DNA of 64,000 nucleotides from Paramagnetospirillum magneticum AMB-1 (GCF_000009985.1 NC_007626.1:3589943-3653942); one strand, 5' to 3'; positions 54,363 through 63,164 are shown, numbered from the stretch's first letter. The notes: generated by a model not told the origin, from the sequence alone. Program-made: numbers and translations.

Positions 54363-54372
54363 TCCCCGATTT

Positions 54373-54406
54373 CCCGGCGCCGGTGACTCCCGTCACCGGC
54401 GCCGGG
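54373..54406. terminator. Strong hairpin between convergent genes
   Basis: 15-bp perfect stem CCCGGCGCCGGTGAC (54373-54387) with its complement at 54392-54406 and a 4-base loop. No long T run follows, but the placement between two convergent genes suits termination. Confidence 0.65.
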
Positions 54407-54411
54407 GCTTC

Positions 54412-54717
54412 TCAGTCGGTGATCCGGAAGGTTTCACCGGCCTCGGTCAGTTCCAGCAGGCGCTTCACCCCGCCCTGGGGCTTGGCCAGGCTCATGACCG
54501 CCCCGACCCCGTCCAAGTCTTCCCGGGCGATGTAGAGCAGCCCCAGCCCCACCGAATCGATGTGGCTGAGGCCCGACAGGTCGAACACCACCTGCTTTGC
54601 CTCGACCCCGTCCAGGTCGCGCAACAGGCCGGCGAAGATGTCGTTGGCGGCGAAGTTCAGCTGCCCCTGAAGAGCGACGGTGACGGCCTGACCATTCCTG
54701 GCGATGCTGTATTGCAT
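54412..54717 (-). CDS. STAS-domain anti-sigma factor antagonist-like protein
   Basis: 101 residues. The STAS phosphorylation loop is VFDLSGLSHIDSVGLGLL with a conserved serine, preceded by a beta strand (VTVALQGQLNF). It could act in a partner-switching pathway. It lies 29 bp after the HBM chemoreceptor on the same strand, so an operon and a role near chemotaxis or stress signalling are likely; no anti-sigma kinase is visible. Confidence 0.88.
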   Translation of the reverse strand: MQYSIARNGQAVTVALQGQLNFAANDIFAGLLRDLDGVEAKQVVFDLSGLSHIDSVGLGLLYIAREDLDGVGAVMSLAKPQGGVKRLLELTEAGETFRITD

Positions 54718-54746
54718 GTCCTTCCTCCTCTTGACGGGAGGGGCGG

Positions 54747-56720
54747 CTATTGCCGCACCCGCACCAGGAAGCGATCGGTTTCGGCGGTCAGGGCCTCGAC
54801 CACCTGGGTCAGGCTCTTGGCGCTCCAGATCACCCGCACCGTTCCGGCGCAGGTCTGGGCCGAAGAGCGCGACAGATCCCCCACATTGCTCGAGACGTTC
54901 TGGGCCTGACGGGCCACCTCGTCGATATCGTCGGCGATCTCGCGGGTGGCGGCCTCCTGCTCCTGCACCGCGCCGGCGATGGCGGCCGAGATTTCGTCCA
55001 GAGTTCGGATGATGTCGACGATGCTGCCGATGCTGTCGGCCATGCCATGGGACGAGTCCTGGACCTCGCCCACCTGGCGCGAGATTTCCTCGGTGGCCCT
55101 GGCGGTCTGGTTGGCGAGATTCTTGACCTCGCCCGCCACCACGGCAAAGCCCTTGCCGGCTTCACCCGCCCGCGCCGCCTCGATGGTGGCGTTGAGCGCC
55201 AGCAGGTTGGTCTGGGCGGCGATGTCGCTGATCAGTCTGACCACCTCGCCGATGGACTGCACCGATTGGGCCAGCCCCCCCATTCGATTGGCGGTGATAT
55301 TGACGTCCTCCACCGTCTGGCGGGCGATCTCGGTGGACTTGGCCACCTGGCCGGCGATCTCGTTGATGGCCAGGGCCAGTTGCCGGGTCGCCTCGGCGGC
55401 GCCGGTCGCCCGCTCGGTGGTGATGTTCACCGCGTCGCCCACGTCCAGCGAGCGCGAGCCGCTGCGTTCCGAGCGCCCCGCCATGACCTGGGCGGTCTGG
55501 CGGATGCCGCCGGTGGCGCGCTCGACCTCGGCGACCTTGCTCTTGACGCTGGCTTCGAAGTCGTCGGCCATGGCCCGGATGGCGGCGGCCTTTTCCGCCT
55601 CGGAGCGGAGGCGCTCGGCCTCGCGCACCTCGCGCAGGCGGTCGGCCTCGACCATGGCGTCGTGGAAGACCTGGACGGCGCGGGCCATCTCGCCCACCTC
55701 GTCGTGGCGGTCCTGGGCGGGAATGGCCGCCGCCTTGTCACCGGCGGCCAGGGCCTTCATCACATCGGCGATCCGCCGGATGGGCCGCTCGATGGAGCGC
55801 CCCAGCCACAGGCCCAGGGTCAGGATCAGGATGAAGCCGCCGCCCATCACCATCTGCTGGGTCCGCTGGGCGGCGCCCGCCACCTGGGCAGCCCGGGATT
55901 CGGCGGCCGTGGCGGCGGATTGGGCGTCGGCCACCATGGTCTCCAGCACCCCTTCCAGCCAGTCGCGGTGGACGGCGATCATCTCCTTTTCCAGGGCGAC
56001 GACCTGATCCAGGCCGTCGGCGGCGGCGCGGAAATCACGGTGATAGCGCTCCAGGCTCTCGGCCAGCGCCCCCCGCTCCGCCGCCGGCATCCCCGAGAGG
56101 GGCAGCGCCTTGGCAAAGGCCGCCACCAGCGCGTCCAGCTCGGCCCGGTCCGCCGCCTGTCGGCGCAGCAGGAAGTTCTTTTCCGTGCGCCGCATCTGTA
56201 GGACCAGGATGGTAAGGCTGGGCTCGTCGCCGGCCGTCAGCACCTTTTCCATGTCCAGGGCGGAATTGCGCAAGGCCCCCAGCAGGCCGACCTGATCGGT
56301 GAAGCCCACCTTGCGCTGGGTCTCCACCAGGGAGACGAAGGCACGGCTATAGCGCTCGGCCCCGTCCTTGACCTTGGCGATCAACTCGCGCCGGGGCGGC
56401 CCGTCGCCGGGCAGCACGGCGGCCATCCGGTCCAGGGCCTCGCGGGCCGCGGCCACGTGGCGCGGCTGCTTGGCGGCGGAATCCTCGTCACGGCGCAGCA
56501 GGAAGTTTTTTTCCTGACGGCGCGCCTGCAGCAGGGCGATGTCCACCTTATCGGTCAGAGCCATCACGGCGCGAAACCCCTCGGCTTCGCTACGGGCGGA
56601 TTCCTCGCGCAGATGGCTGTCCCACAGCAGCAGGGCCGCCGCGAGAAACACCAGACCAGCGATGATGGTAAGGGAAGCGACCTGGCGCCGGAGCGGCCAC
56701 CGCGAGAGAAGGCGTTCCAT
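54747..56720 (-). CDS. Methyl-accepting chemotaxis protein with HBM-type sensor
   Basis: 657 residues. Membrane segments at about 15-33 and 290-310 enclose a helical bimodular (HBM) domain, shown by the repeated RRQEKNFLLRRDED and MRRTEKNFLLRRQ motifs. HAMP follows, then the signalling hairpin with AARAGEAGKGFAVVAGEVKNLA at about 520. HBM domains bind small organic acids in known receptors such as McpS; the ligand here is unknown. It is followed by the STAS gene. Confidence 0.92.
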   Translation of the reverse strand: MERLLSRWPLRRQVASLTIIAGLVFLAAALLLWDSHLREESARSEAEGFRAVMALTDKVDIALLQARRQEKNFLLRRDEDSAAKQPRHVAAAREALDRMAAVLPGDGPPRRELIAKVKDGAERYSRAFVSLVETQRKVGFTDQVGLLGALRNSALDMEKVLTAGDEPSLTILVLQMRRTEKNFLLRRQAADRAELDALVAAFAKALPLSGMPAAERGALAESLERYHRDFRAAADGLDQVVALEKEMIAVHRDWLEGVLETMVADAQSAATAAESRAAQVAGAAQRTQQMVMGGGFILILTLGLWLGRSIERPIRRIADVMKALAAGDKAAAIPAQDRHDEVGEMARAVQVFHDAMVEADRLREVREAERLRSEAEKAAAIRAMADDFEASVKSKVAEVERATGGIRQTAQVMAGRSERSGSRSLDVGDAVNITTERATGAAEATRQLALAINEIAGQVAKSTEIARQTVEDVNITANRMGGLAQSVQSIGEVVRLISDIAAQTNLLALNATIEAARAGEAGKGFAVVAGEVKNLANQTARATEEISRQVGEVQDSSHGMADSIGSIVDIIRTLDEISAAIAGAVQEQEAATREIADDIDEVARQAQNVSSNVGDLSRSSAQTCAGTVRVIWSAKSLTQVVEALTAETDRFLVRVRQ

Positions 56721-56862
56721 CCTGCCCCTCCTGCCGGCCCAGCGGCCGACCTATCCTTAAGATTAGGCCATCATATCCCTATGGCGTATACCGCTCAACC
56801 ATTCAATGCAGGCGTTCACATGGGCAACGGCACCAGCCGGCGGCGCAAATGACGATTCCGGA

Positions 56863-56880
56863 CTGCGAATTGTCAATGCG
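56863..56880 (+). promoter_or_regulatory. 18-bp repeated promoter element, copy 1
   Basis: CTGCGAATTGTCAATGCG, identical to 57103-57120. TAGCCT lies 18 bases downstream (56899-56904). The core ATTG-T-CAAT is a hyphenated palindrome. It could be an activator site in front of a -10 box. Confidence 0.55.
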
Positions 56881-56917
56881 CCGCCCCCTCCCGGCGCGTA
56901 GCCTGGGAAGGCTTCTC

Positions 56918-57010
56918 ATGCGGGAAGGCCGGGGGCAGATCCCCTGTCCACAAGCGCCTCCGGCCCTTTCCCGCCTGATCGGCGACGCCGCGTTCCCGGT
57001 GGCGTCATGA
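56918..57010 (+). CDS. Possible 30-residue small protein or small RNA
   Basis: An ATG at 56918 opens a 30-codon frame (MREGRGQIPCPQAPPALSRL and a short end), with GGGAAGG seven bases upstream. It is bracketed by promoter copy 1 and the terminator at 57041-57074, so a transcript of about 180 bases is plausible. Whether it is translated is unknown. Confidence 0.3.
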   Translation: MREGRGQIPCPQAPPALSRLIGDAAFPVAS

Positions 57011-57040
57011 CAGCCTTGCCCTCCCTTGGCGTCATACCGA

Positions 57041-57074
57041 CAAGGCCGCCGCACGCTCCCCGTCGGCGGCCTTG
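57041..57074 (+). terminator. Rho-independent terminator
   Basis: 11-bp stem CAAGGCCGCCG (57041-57051) and CGGCGGCCTTG (57064-57074), 12-base loop, followed by TTCGTTTTATAAA. It would end a transcript started near 56900, ahead of ccoG. Confidence 0.75.
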
Positions 57075-57102
57075 TTCGTTTTATAAAAATTCCAGACCCA
57101 CC

Positions 57103-57120
57103 CTGCGAATTGTCAATGCG
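57103..57120 (+). promoter_or_regulatory. 18-bp repeated promoter element, copy 2 (upstream of ccoG)
   Basis: Same 18 bases as 56863-56880. TAGGCT lies 19 bases downstream (57140-57145), and the ccoG ATG is at 57178. The two flanking Crp/Fnr regulators are possible binders. Confidence 0.55.
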
Positions 57121-57177
57121 GCCCAAGGCCGCCACCGCCTAGGCTCGGCGGGCTAACCACAGCGAAAGAGCCCCCTC

Positions 57178-58623
57178 ATGTCCATGCTCGGCAAGACGCC
57201 TCAGCCGTCCCCTGCCTGTTCCGCGACACCGGCCTACGCCGCCTCGGCCAAGATCCACCCCCGAGGCGTGAAGGGGCGTTACCGCAGCTTCAAGTGGTGG
57301 GCCAGCGTCCTGCTGCTGGCCTATTGGCATCTGGCGCCGCTGATCCGCTGGGATCGCGGCCCCGGGGCGCCCAGCCAGGCCATCCTGGCCGACATGGCGG
57401 GACGGCGCGGCTATTTCTTCTTCATCGAGATCTGGCCGCAGGAAGTCTACTTCCTGACCGGCCTGCTGTTCTTCGCCGCCATCGCCCTGTTCCTGATGAC
57501 CTCGCTGGTGGGGCGCGTCTGGTGCGGGTTCCTGTGCTGGCAGACGGTCTATACCGATCTGTTCGTGGCGGTGGAGCGGCTGGTGATCGGCGAGCGCAAC
57601 CAGCGCATCGCCTTCGACCGCGCCCCCCTGTCGGCGGGCAAGCTGGCGAAAAAGGCCCTGGTCAACGTCATCTGGCTGGCCATCGCGGCGGCCTGCGGCA
57701 TCGGCTTCACGCTCTATTTCGGCGACGCCTTCGAGATGCTGCGCGACATCTTCACCGGTCAGGCCAGCACCGCGACCTATGGCGCCATCGCCGTGGTGGG
57801 GGGACTGTGCTTCCTGCTGGCCGGCTATGCCCGCGAGCAGGTGTGCATCTATATGTGCCCCTATGCCCGCTTCCAGTCGGCCATGTTCGACGAGCATTCG
57901 CTGATCATTTCCTACGAGGCCTGGCGGGGCGAGGCCCGCGGCCCGGCCCCGGCCAACCGCGACTTCACCGGACGCGGCCATTGCGTCGACTGCCTGGCCT
58001 GCGTCCAGGCCTGCCCCACCGGCATCGACATCCGCAACGGCAATCAGCTGGCGTGCATCGGCTGCGGTCTGTGCATCGACGCCTGCAATCAGGTGATGGA
58101 CCGCTTCAAGCTGCCCCACGGCCTGGTGTCCTATGATTCCTCGGCCAATCTGGCGGCGCGCGGCGAGGGTCGCAGCGGCGGGCTGCGCCTGATCCGGCCG
58201 CGGACCCTGGCCTATGGCGCCATCCTGGCCCTGGTGGCCTCGGTCATGCTGTTCCGCCTGACCACGCGTCCCGACGTGGACGTCAACGTGCTGCACGAGC
58301 GAGCGCCGCTGTTCGTGCAGATGTCGGACGGCTCCATCCGCAACGGCTATGTCTACAAGATCCTCAACATGAAGTCCGAGGACCGGACCTTCAAGCTGCG
58401 CCTGGCCGGCATCGAGGGCGCCACCATCACGGTGGTGGGTGGCGAGGATTCCGTGGCCGAGGCCGAAATGCAGGTCCCCCGCGATTCCGTGGGCTCGTTC
58501 CGCCTCTACGTCACCATTCCCGCCGACAAGGTGGTGTCCAAGAGCATGCCGGTCAGCTTCCAGCTCACCGGACCCGGCCGCCAGGTCAAGACGGAAACCC
58601 TGTTCGCCGGACCCGACCGGTAA
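57178..58623 (+). CDS. ccoG: Cytochrome c oxidase accessory protein CcoG (RdxA/FixG family)
   Basis: 481 residues. N-terminal membrane segments (YRSFKWWASVLLLAYWHLAP; VYFLTGLLFFAAIALFLM with VWCGFLCWQTVYTD), two [4Fe-4S] motifs (CVDCLACVQACP and CIGCGLCIDACN), another membrane segment (LAYGAILALVASVMLF) and a C-terminal Ig-like domain. CcoG reduces copper for cbb3 oxidase assembly. No ccoNOQP genes are in the window. It converges on a Crp/Fnr gene with only 6 bp between. Confidence 0.93.
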   Translation: MSMLGKTPQPSPACSATPAYAASAKIHPRGVKGRYRSFKWWASVLLLAYWHLAPLIRWDRGPGAPSQAILADMAGRRGYFFFIEIWPQEVYFLTGLLFFAAIALFLMTSLVGRVWCGFLCWQTVYTDLFVAVERLVIGERNQRIAFDRAPLSAGKLAKKALVNVIWLAIAAACGIGFTLYFGDAFEMLRDIFTGQASTATYGAIAVVGGLCFLLAGYAREQVCIYMCPYARFQSAMFDEHSLIISYEAWRGEARGPAPANRDFTGRGHCVDCLACVQACPTGIDIRNGNQLACIGCGLCIDACNQVMDRFKLPHGLVSYDSSANLAARGEGRSGGLRLIRPRTLAYGAILALVASVMLFRLTTRPDVDVNVLHERAPLFVQMSDGSIRNGYVYKILNMKSEDRTFKLRLAGIEGATITVVGGEDSVAEAEMQVPRDSVGSFRLYVTIPADKVVSKSMPVSFQLTGPGRQVKTETLFAGPDR

Positions 58624-58629
58624 GCGGAG

Positions 58630-59325
58630 TCAGCCCTCGCCGGCGATGCCGTCGAGGGCGGCGAGATCGCGCTGGAACAGGTTCGGCGCGATCTCGGTGA
58701 CCACGCCCAGGCGCTTGAATTCCGCCACCACCCGGCTGGCGGTTTCGGGCGTGATGCCCAGCAGCGCCCCCAGGTCCTCCCGCCCGAACAGGCGGCAATC
58801 GGGGGAGGTCTCGGGGGCCAGCAGCCGGAACAGCCGGGCCACCCGCTGCCGGGCGCTGCCGGTGGACAATTCGCGGGTGCATTCGTGGGAGCGCTGGACG
58901 GCGTCGTGCCACTTCTTCATTAGCTGGCGGTGCAGCTTGGGCGACAGGCGGGTCAGCACCTCGCGGGGGATGCGGCAGACCTTGGCGGGCGACAGGGCGA
59001 CCGCCGCGTGCTCGTAGGCATCGGCCACCGTGGCCTCCAGCCCGGCCACGTCGCCCTGGCCCAGCAGGCTGACGATGCGGTGGCTGCCGTCGGGGAGATA
59101 CTGTTCCAGCTTGAACAGCCCCTCGCGCACGGTAAAGGCGTGCCCAGCCTCCTGCCCCGGCTGGTAGAGGGCGGCCCCGGCCGGCAGGCGGATATCCTCG
59201 ATGGGCAGGTGGATGACGCCGAAATCCTCACCCTTGAGGTCGGCGAACAGCACCAGGTCGCGGATAGAGCATTGCTCGCACGAGGCCAGCCCGCGCCAGG
59301 CCGCCTCGATCTCGTGGTCACGCAT
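58630..59325 (-). CDS. Crp/Fnr-family regulator with N-terminal CxxC
   Basis: 231 residues from MRDHEIEAAWRGLASCEQCS. The N-terminal CEQC, with a further cysteine in AKVCRIPR, suggests redox or cluster sensing, but the four-cysteine Fnr pattern is incomplete. Sensor fold: LYQPGQEAGHAFTVREGLFKLEQ. C-terminal winged helix: FGREDLGALLGITPETASRVVAEFKRLG. The start at 59325 is the usual family position. It could control ccoG or the sulfur operon next to it. Confidence 0.87.
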   Translation of the reverse strand: MRDHEIEAAWRGLASCEQCSIRDLVLFADLKGEDFGVIHLPIEDIRLPAGAALYQPGQEAGHAFTVREGLFKLEQYLPDGSHRIVSLLGQGDVAGLEATVADAYEHAAVALSPAKVCRIPREVLTRLSPKLHRQLMKKWHDAVQRSHECTRELSTGSARQRVARLFRLLAPETSPDCRLFGREDLGALLGITPETASRVVAEFKRLGVVTEIAPNLFQRDLAALDGIAGEG

Positions 59326-59407
59326 GGGATACCCGGCCGCTTTTCCGAGAAGGGCGGCAAGGATAACCCGCGGAAAGGCCGGGGAGGAATAGGCGATGTG
59401 ACTCGCC

Positions 59408-59824
59408 CTACGCCTTTCCCCCGGCCAGCCGGGCCACACCCAGCAATCCGGCGACGAAGCCAGCCACGAAGACCAGCGCCACCGGATGGTGCAGGGAAAC
59501 CGCCAAAGCGGGCGCCGGACACAACCCGGCCAGTCCCCAGCCGGCCCCGAAAACGGTGGAACCGATCAGCAGCCGGGCGTCGATCCGCGTGGGCGGCGGC
59601 GCGGGAATCTCGGCCCCCGCCAGGGTCCGGCCGCGGCGGCGCAGCAGCCACTGGCCCAGAAACGCCATGGCGACGGCGCCGCCCATGGTGGCGGTCAGGC
59701 GCGGGTCCCAATGACCGAAGAAATCGAGGAAGCCCACCACCTTGGCGGGATCGGTCATCCCCGACAGGGCCAGGCCGGCGCCGAACACCACGCCGATCAG
59801 CAGGAAGACAAGGGCGCGGCTCAT
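59408..59824 (-). CDS. YeeE/YedE family membrane protein (second of pair)
   Basis: 138 residues with about four membrane segments (ALVFLLIGVVFGAGLALSGM; GGAVAMAFLGQWLL; LLIGSTVFGAGWGLAGLCPAPAL; HPVALVFVAGFVAGLLGV). The motif FGAGWGLAGLCPAP carries the conserved cysteine of the family, which transports thiosulfate or related sulfur compounds. The start overlaps the stop of its partner (ATGA), as usual for split YeeE/YedE pairs. Confidence 0.88.
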   Translation of the reverse strand: MSRALVFLLIGVVFGAGLALSGMTDPAKVVGFLDFFGHWDPRLTATMGGAVAMAFLGQWLLRRRGRTLAGAEIPAPPPTRIDARLLIGSTVFGAGWGLAGLCPAPALAVSLHHPVALVFVAGFVAGLLGVARLAGGKA

Positions 59825-60240
59825 GGATTGGGTACTCCCACCAGGGCGACCATGACGGCGCCCACCGCAATGAACAGGACCGTCGCCACCAGAGAACGGG
59901 GCGACAGGCGAGCGATGCCGCAGACCGAGTGGCCGCTGGTGCAGCCATTGGCCAGCCCGGCCCCCACGCCCACCAGCAGACCGGCCAGGGCGAGGCGCCC
60001 CGGCGAGGCGAAGGCGACGGCTGCGCCGCCCCCGGCCACGACCTGAACCAGCAGGGCGCCCAGCGGCAGCCCGATCACGAAGGCGACGGCCTCCAGCCGG
60101 CCGCCCAGGGCATTGCGCACCAGGCCGCTGACCCCGGCCACCCGGCCGTAGGTCAGCATCAGCCCGGCCGCCGCCAGCCCGATCAGCAGCCCGCCCGCCA
60201 GGGCAAGCCCCCAATCCATGGGCGACAGCGTCACCATCAC
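59821..60240 (-). CDS. YeeE/YedE family membrane protein (first of pair)
   Basis: 139 residues, four membrane segments. The motif LVGVGAGLANGCTSGHSVCGIARLS is the family's conserved cysteine loop. With the downstream half it would form a sulfur-compound transporter. The start overlaps the AhpD-like gene stop by 4 bp, so the three genes are one unit. Confidence 0.9.
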   Translation of the reverse strand: MMVTLSPMDWGLALAGGLLIGLAAAGLMLTYGRVAGVSGLVRNALGGRLEAVAFVIGLPLGALLVQVVAGGGAAVAFASPGRLALAGLLVGVGAGLANGCTSGHSVCGIARLSPRSLVATVLFIAVGAVMVALVGVPNP

Positions 60241-60596
60241 TCGGCGGCCTGCTTCTTGGCCGCGAACTGGTCATAGGCCTCGAGCGCCAGGGCGCCGTAC
60301 ATCAGCGACGGCCCGCCGCCCATGTAGACCGACATGGCGATGGTCTCCATCACCTCGTCGCGGGTGCCGCCAAGATCCACCACCGCCTTGGCGTGGAAGG
60401 CGAGACAGCCGTCGCAGCGCGCTGCGATGCCCAGCGCCAGGGCGATCAGTTCCTTGGTCTTGCCGTCCAGCGCCCCATCGGCGGTCGCCGCCTTGGCCAT
60501 GGCGGAAAAGCCCTTCATCACTTCGGGCACCCCACCGCGCACCTGTCCCACCATCTTGGACAGCCCGTTGGCCAATTCGTTCCAATCCTTGAGCAT
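60237..60596 (-). CDS. Carboxymuconolactone decarboxylase/AhpD-like protein
   Basis: 119 residues from MLKDWNELANGLSKMV. The active motif is ARCDGCLAFHAKAV (C-x2-C-x3-H), the AhpD-type redox site. GAGG precedes the ATG at 60596. First gene of the unit with the YeeE/YedE pair, suggesting a role in thiol or persulfide handling. An AT-rich palindrome sits 29 bp upstream. Confidence 0.9.
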   Translation of the reverse strand: MLKDWNELANGLSKMVGQVRGGVPEVMKGFSAMAKAATADGALDGKTKELIALALGIAARCDGCLAFHAKAVVDLGGTRDEVMETIAMSVYMGGGPSLMYGALALEAYDQFAAKKQAAE

Positions 60597-60624
60597 CACG
60601 CACCTCGTCCTTGGAATCATCACA

Positions 60625-60648
60625 ATATGTTAGATGACTCTAATATAT
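60625..60648 (-). promoter_or_regulatory. AT-rich palindromic operator upstream of the sulfur operon
   Basis: Arms ATATGTTAGA and TCTAATATAT with the 4-base spacer TGAC, 9 of 10 positions complementary. Placement (29 bp before the start codon) and sequence resemble operators of the BigR/SqrR-type ArsR repressors that sense persulfide. No ArsR gene is in the window. Confidence 0.6.
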
Positions 60649-60902
60649 AGGGGTGGCGGCAGGATTCAAGGGCCGAGCGCAGGACTCGCCCCCGGCGGCC
60701 GCATGGCGGCATGCGTGGATCGGATGGCTGGCCTTGGCTCTTGGAGCAAGCTGTGGCGAAACCCCGCTTGCGTGGCAGGGCTACCACCCTGGCCCGTTCG
60801 GAGGCACCAGCTTTTCAAGAAACTAAAGGGTTCGGGAAGCTGGGCTTCCCGATTGGGGGATCGGGGGCAAACGCCCCCGAAGGGGAGCCTTTTCGCAGCC
60901 TG

Positions 60903-61235
60903 TTAATGCCCGGAAGGACGGGCCGGCGGACGGGCGGCGGGCGGCGGAGCGCTGGGGAGCGGGCGGCGGGCGGGACCTTCGTCGGCATCCTCGTCGGAGA
61001 CCTTCTGGCGGACCACGAAGCCCTGCAGCGCCCAGCCGACCACATAGAATGTCCCCACCGAGAACCACAGGCCCGACAGGGCGAAGATCACCGCGCGATG
61101 CAGGGCGTCGTCGCCGGTCCCGAAGGTGCCCAAGGCCCACAGCATGGGCGAGATGAACAATATGCCCACCGCGCCCGCCAGTCCCAGGCGGGTCCAGCCG
61201 GTGGAGCGGATATAGGAAATCCTGTAGCTCGACAT
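60903..61235 (-). CDS. Hypothetical two-helix membrane protein
   Basis: 110 residues from MSSYRISYIRSTGWTRL, GGAGG ten bases upstream. Membrane segments LGLAGAVGILFISPMLWALG and AVIFALSGLWFSVGTFYVVGWAL, then a cytoplasmic Pro/Ala/Arg-rich tail (PARRPLPSAPPPAARPPARP). Function unknown. Two hairpins lie just after its stop (around 60835-60885) and may end its transcript. Confidence 0.65.
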   Translation of the reverse strand: MSSYRISYIRSTGWTRLGLAGAVGILFISPMLWALGTFGTGDDALHRAVIFALSGLWFSVGTFYVVGWALQGFVVRQKVSDEDADEGPARRPLPSAPPPAARPPARPSGH

Positions 61236-61450
61236 CTTCTTCGATCCTCCCCCGCCCATTCCCCATGGGGTTCTGGCCGGATTCTGGACGTTCGCGGCGC
61301 GAACCGCAACCCGCCTTATGTGTATGCCTATCCGTGATTATCCGAATAACCCCGTGACATAGTGTGTCGGCAGCGGCTATTTTTCAGTATCCATCCGAGA
61401 CTGAATGTCTGGTCGGTGGGCATGAATACACGTGGCGGGCGAGGACCAGA

Positions 61451-63154
61451 ATGGTCTCCAGTCGGGAAAACTTTGAAGTTCAGGTCAGCAAGGGCGGCCG
61501 TTGGGCGACGGAAACTGTCGTTCCAAAGGAGGTAGAGGCGCGAGCGCTCGCCAAGAAATTCCTGGCCGACAAGAAGTGCGAGGGTGCGCGCATCGTGCGC
61601 AACTGGATGCGCTCGGACGGCACCATGGACGAGACCGAGATCTTCGCCCAGACCCGTTCGGTCAATGACGACGGCCCGGTCCGCATCGCCCAGATCGACG
61701 AGGTCCCGGAAAAGTGCGAGACCCCCGACGAGTTCCTGGGGAATTCCGGCCGCAGCGTGGTCAACCGCATCTTCCGCAGCTATCTCGACAAGGCGATCCT
61801 GACGCCCACCGAGCTGATGCACAATTACAAGGAGCTGAAGCGGCTCCAGGAAAAGGACACCCTGGTGCCGTCGGCCGTGGATCGGGTGTCCCAGTTGCAG
61901 ACCAAGGATTCCGACCAGGATTCCAAGTCGCGCAGCCAGGAGATCTTCAAGTCCATCGACGACATCTCGGCCCGCGCCAGGCGGGTGGAGAACCTTCAGT
62001 TGCCCAAGCTGGACGGCCGGTTCTCCGACGCCATCCGGGAGATCAGGGGCAAGGCGGCCGGCGAGGACGTCGACTATCTGGCCATGGTGCTGCTGTCGCG
62101 CGACCTGATCAACGCCCGCTCCTGGGTCGGCAAGCTCGAATTCCTGTGCAAGCTGGCGGTCGAGGATTCCGACCCCCATGCCGTCGAACTGCTGGACGGC
62201 GTTATCGCCGATGTGCTGGGCTCGGCGGTGGTGCAGGAAATCCTCGGCTGGCAGCCCGGCCTGGGCGCCGCCATCTGCCGCATGTTCGACCTGGCCGACG
62301 GCAAGTTTCCCACCGAGAAGAGCGAGGCCGGCGAATCCGCCGTTATCCTCAACCGCCTGTTCGGCGAGGCCAAGCTGCCCATCAGCCGCGCCTGCCTGCT
62401 GGACCGCGCCCACCGCCAGATCAAGTCGCCCAACCCGCTCTACCGCAGCCAGGAAGGCAAGGAGCTGGAGGAGTTGAAGAAGCTGGTGGACCGTGCCATG
62501 ACGCCCACCGGCTTCATCTCGGGACCCGAGACCGCCGAGGCCCTGACCATCCGCTATTCCCGCCAGATCGAGCAGGGCGGCGCGGCGGGCCGCAAGGCCA
62601 CGGTCAATGGCCTGTTCCGCATGCTGCCCGACCGCGCCCTGGGGCTGATCTATATCTGCAACCTGGCCGCCACCCCCTGGGGCGGCGACGCCATCGCCGA
62701 TATCGCCGAGTTGGTGGATTACTGCCTGTCGGCCCGCCATCTGGGCGATTTCTGCCTGCGCTCCCTGCCACCCAAGGACAAGATGCTGCGTGCCACCCTG
62801 GCGCACAAGACCGCCGCCGCCACCACCGCCCTGCCGCCGGCGGTGCGTGAAAAGATCTGCGGCTTCATCGACACCATGCTGGAGGCCTATCTGGTCACCG
62901 AGCAGATCGTCGAGAAGCTGGACCACCAGGATTCCCACCTGCGCGACCGCGCCGTGCGCCTCGTCCAGTTCTGCGCCGCCGGCGTGCTGCCCGAGGGCAA
63001 GGCCATGAACCGCGCCCGCCAGCGCATCCTGGCCCTGCTGCGCCAGCCCAATTTCGACGCCCATTTTATCGACGGCTTCACCGACGCCGAGCGGGCGCAA
63101 AAGGCCCTGCGCGACTTCCACGTCCTGCTGGTCAAGGCCGGATTCGGGGGGTAG
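61451..63154 (+). CDS. Hypothetical protein, 567 residues
   Basis: Not recognised. The start MVSSRENFEVQVSKGGRW at 61451 is chosen because GCGAGGA lies just upstream; ATG at 61364 is also in frame. The first 90 residues look like a small beta domain (NFEVQVSKGGRW, ATETVVPKEVEARALAKKFLAD); the rest is helical and soluble with no signal peptide. Codon use is that of the core chromosome. It stands alone between divergent and convergent neighbours. No function can be given. Confidence 0.7.
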   Translation: MVSSRENFEVQVSKGGRWATETVVPKEVEARALAKKFLADKKCEGARIVRNWMRSDGTMDETEIFAQTRSVNDDGPVRIAQIDEVPEKCETPDEFLGNSGRSVVNRIFRSYLDKAILTPTELMHNYKELKRLQEKDTLVPSAVDRVSQLQTKDSDQDSKSRSQEIFKSIDDISARARRVENLQLPKLDGRFSDAIREIRGKAAGEDVDYLAMVLLSRDLINARSWVGKLEFLCKLAVEDSDPHAVELLDGVIADVLGSAVVQEILGWQPGLGAAICRMFDLADGKFPTEKSEAGESAVILNRLFGEAKLPISRACLLDRAHRQIKSPNPLYRSQEGKELEELKKLVDRAMTPTGFISGPETAEALTIRYSRQIEQGGAAGRKATVNGLFRMLPDRALGLIYICNLAATPWGGDAIADIAELVDYCLSARHLGDFCLRSLPPKDKMLRATLAHKTAAATTALPPAVREKICGFIDTMLEAYLVTEQIVEKLDHQDSHLRDRAVRLVQFCAAGVLPEGKAMNRARQRILALLRQPNFDAHFIDGFTDAERAQKALRDFHVLLVKAGFGG

Positions 63155-63164
63155 CGGGCTCCGC

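Larger units (their letters stand above)
56721..57177. other. Intergenic region with a possible small transcription unit before ccoG
   Basis: 457 bp between the divergent chemoreceptor and ccoG. It contains two copies of an 18-bp element, a short open frame, and a T-tailed hairpin, all in the order promoter, gene, terminator, promoter for ccoG. Parts are listed separately. Confidence 0.6.

Noticed and set aside
54750..56201. 483-residue open frame antisense to the HBM chemoreceptor
   Set aside because: Shadow frame; the minus strand has the full chemoreceptor architecture.
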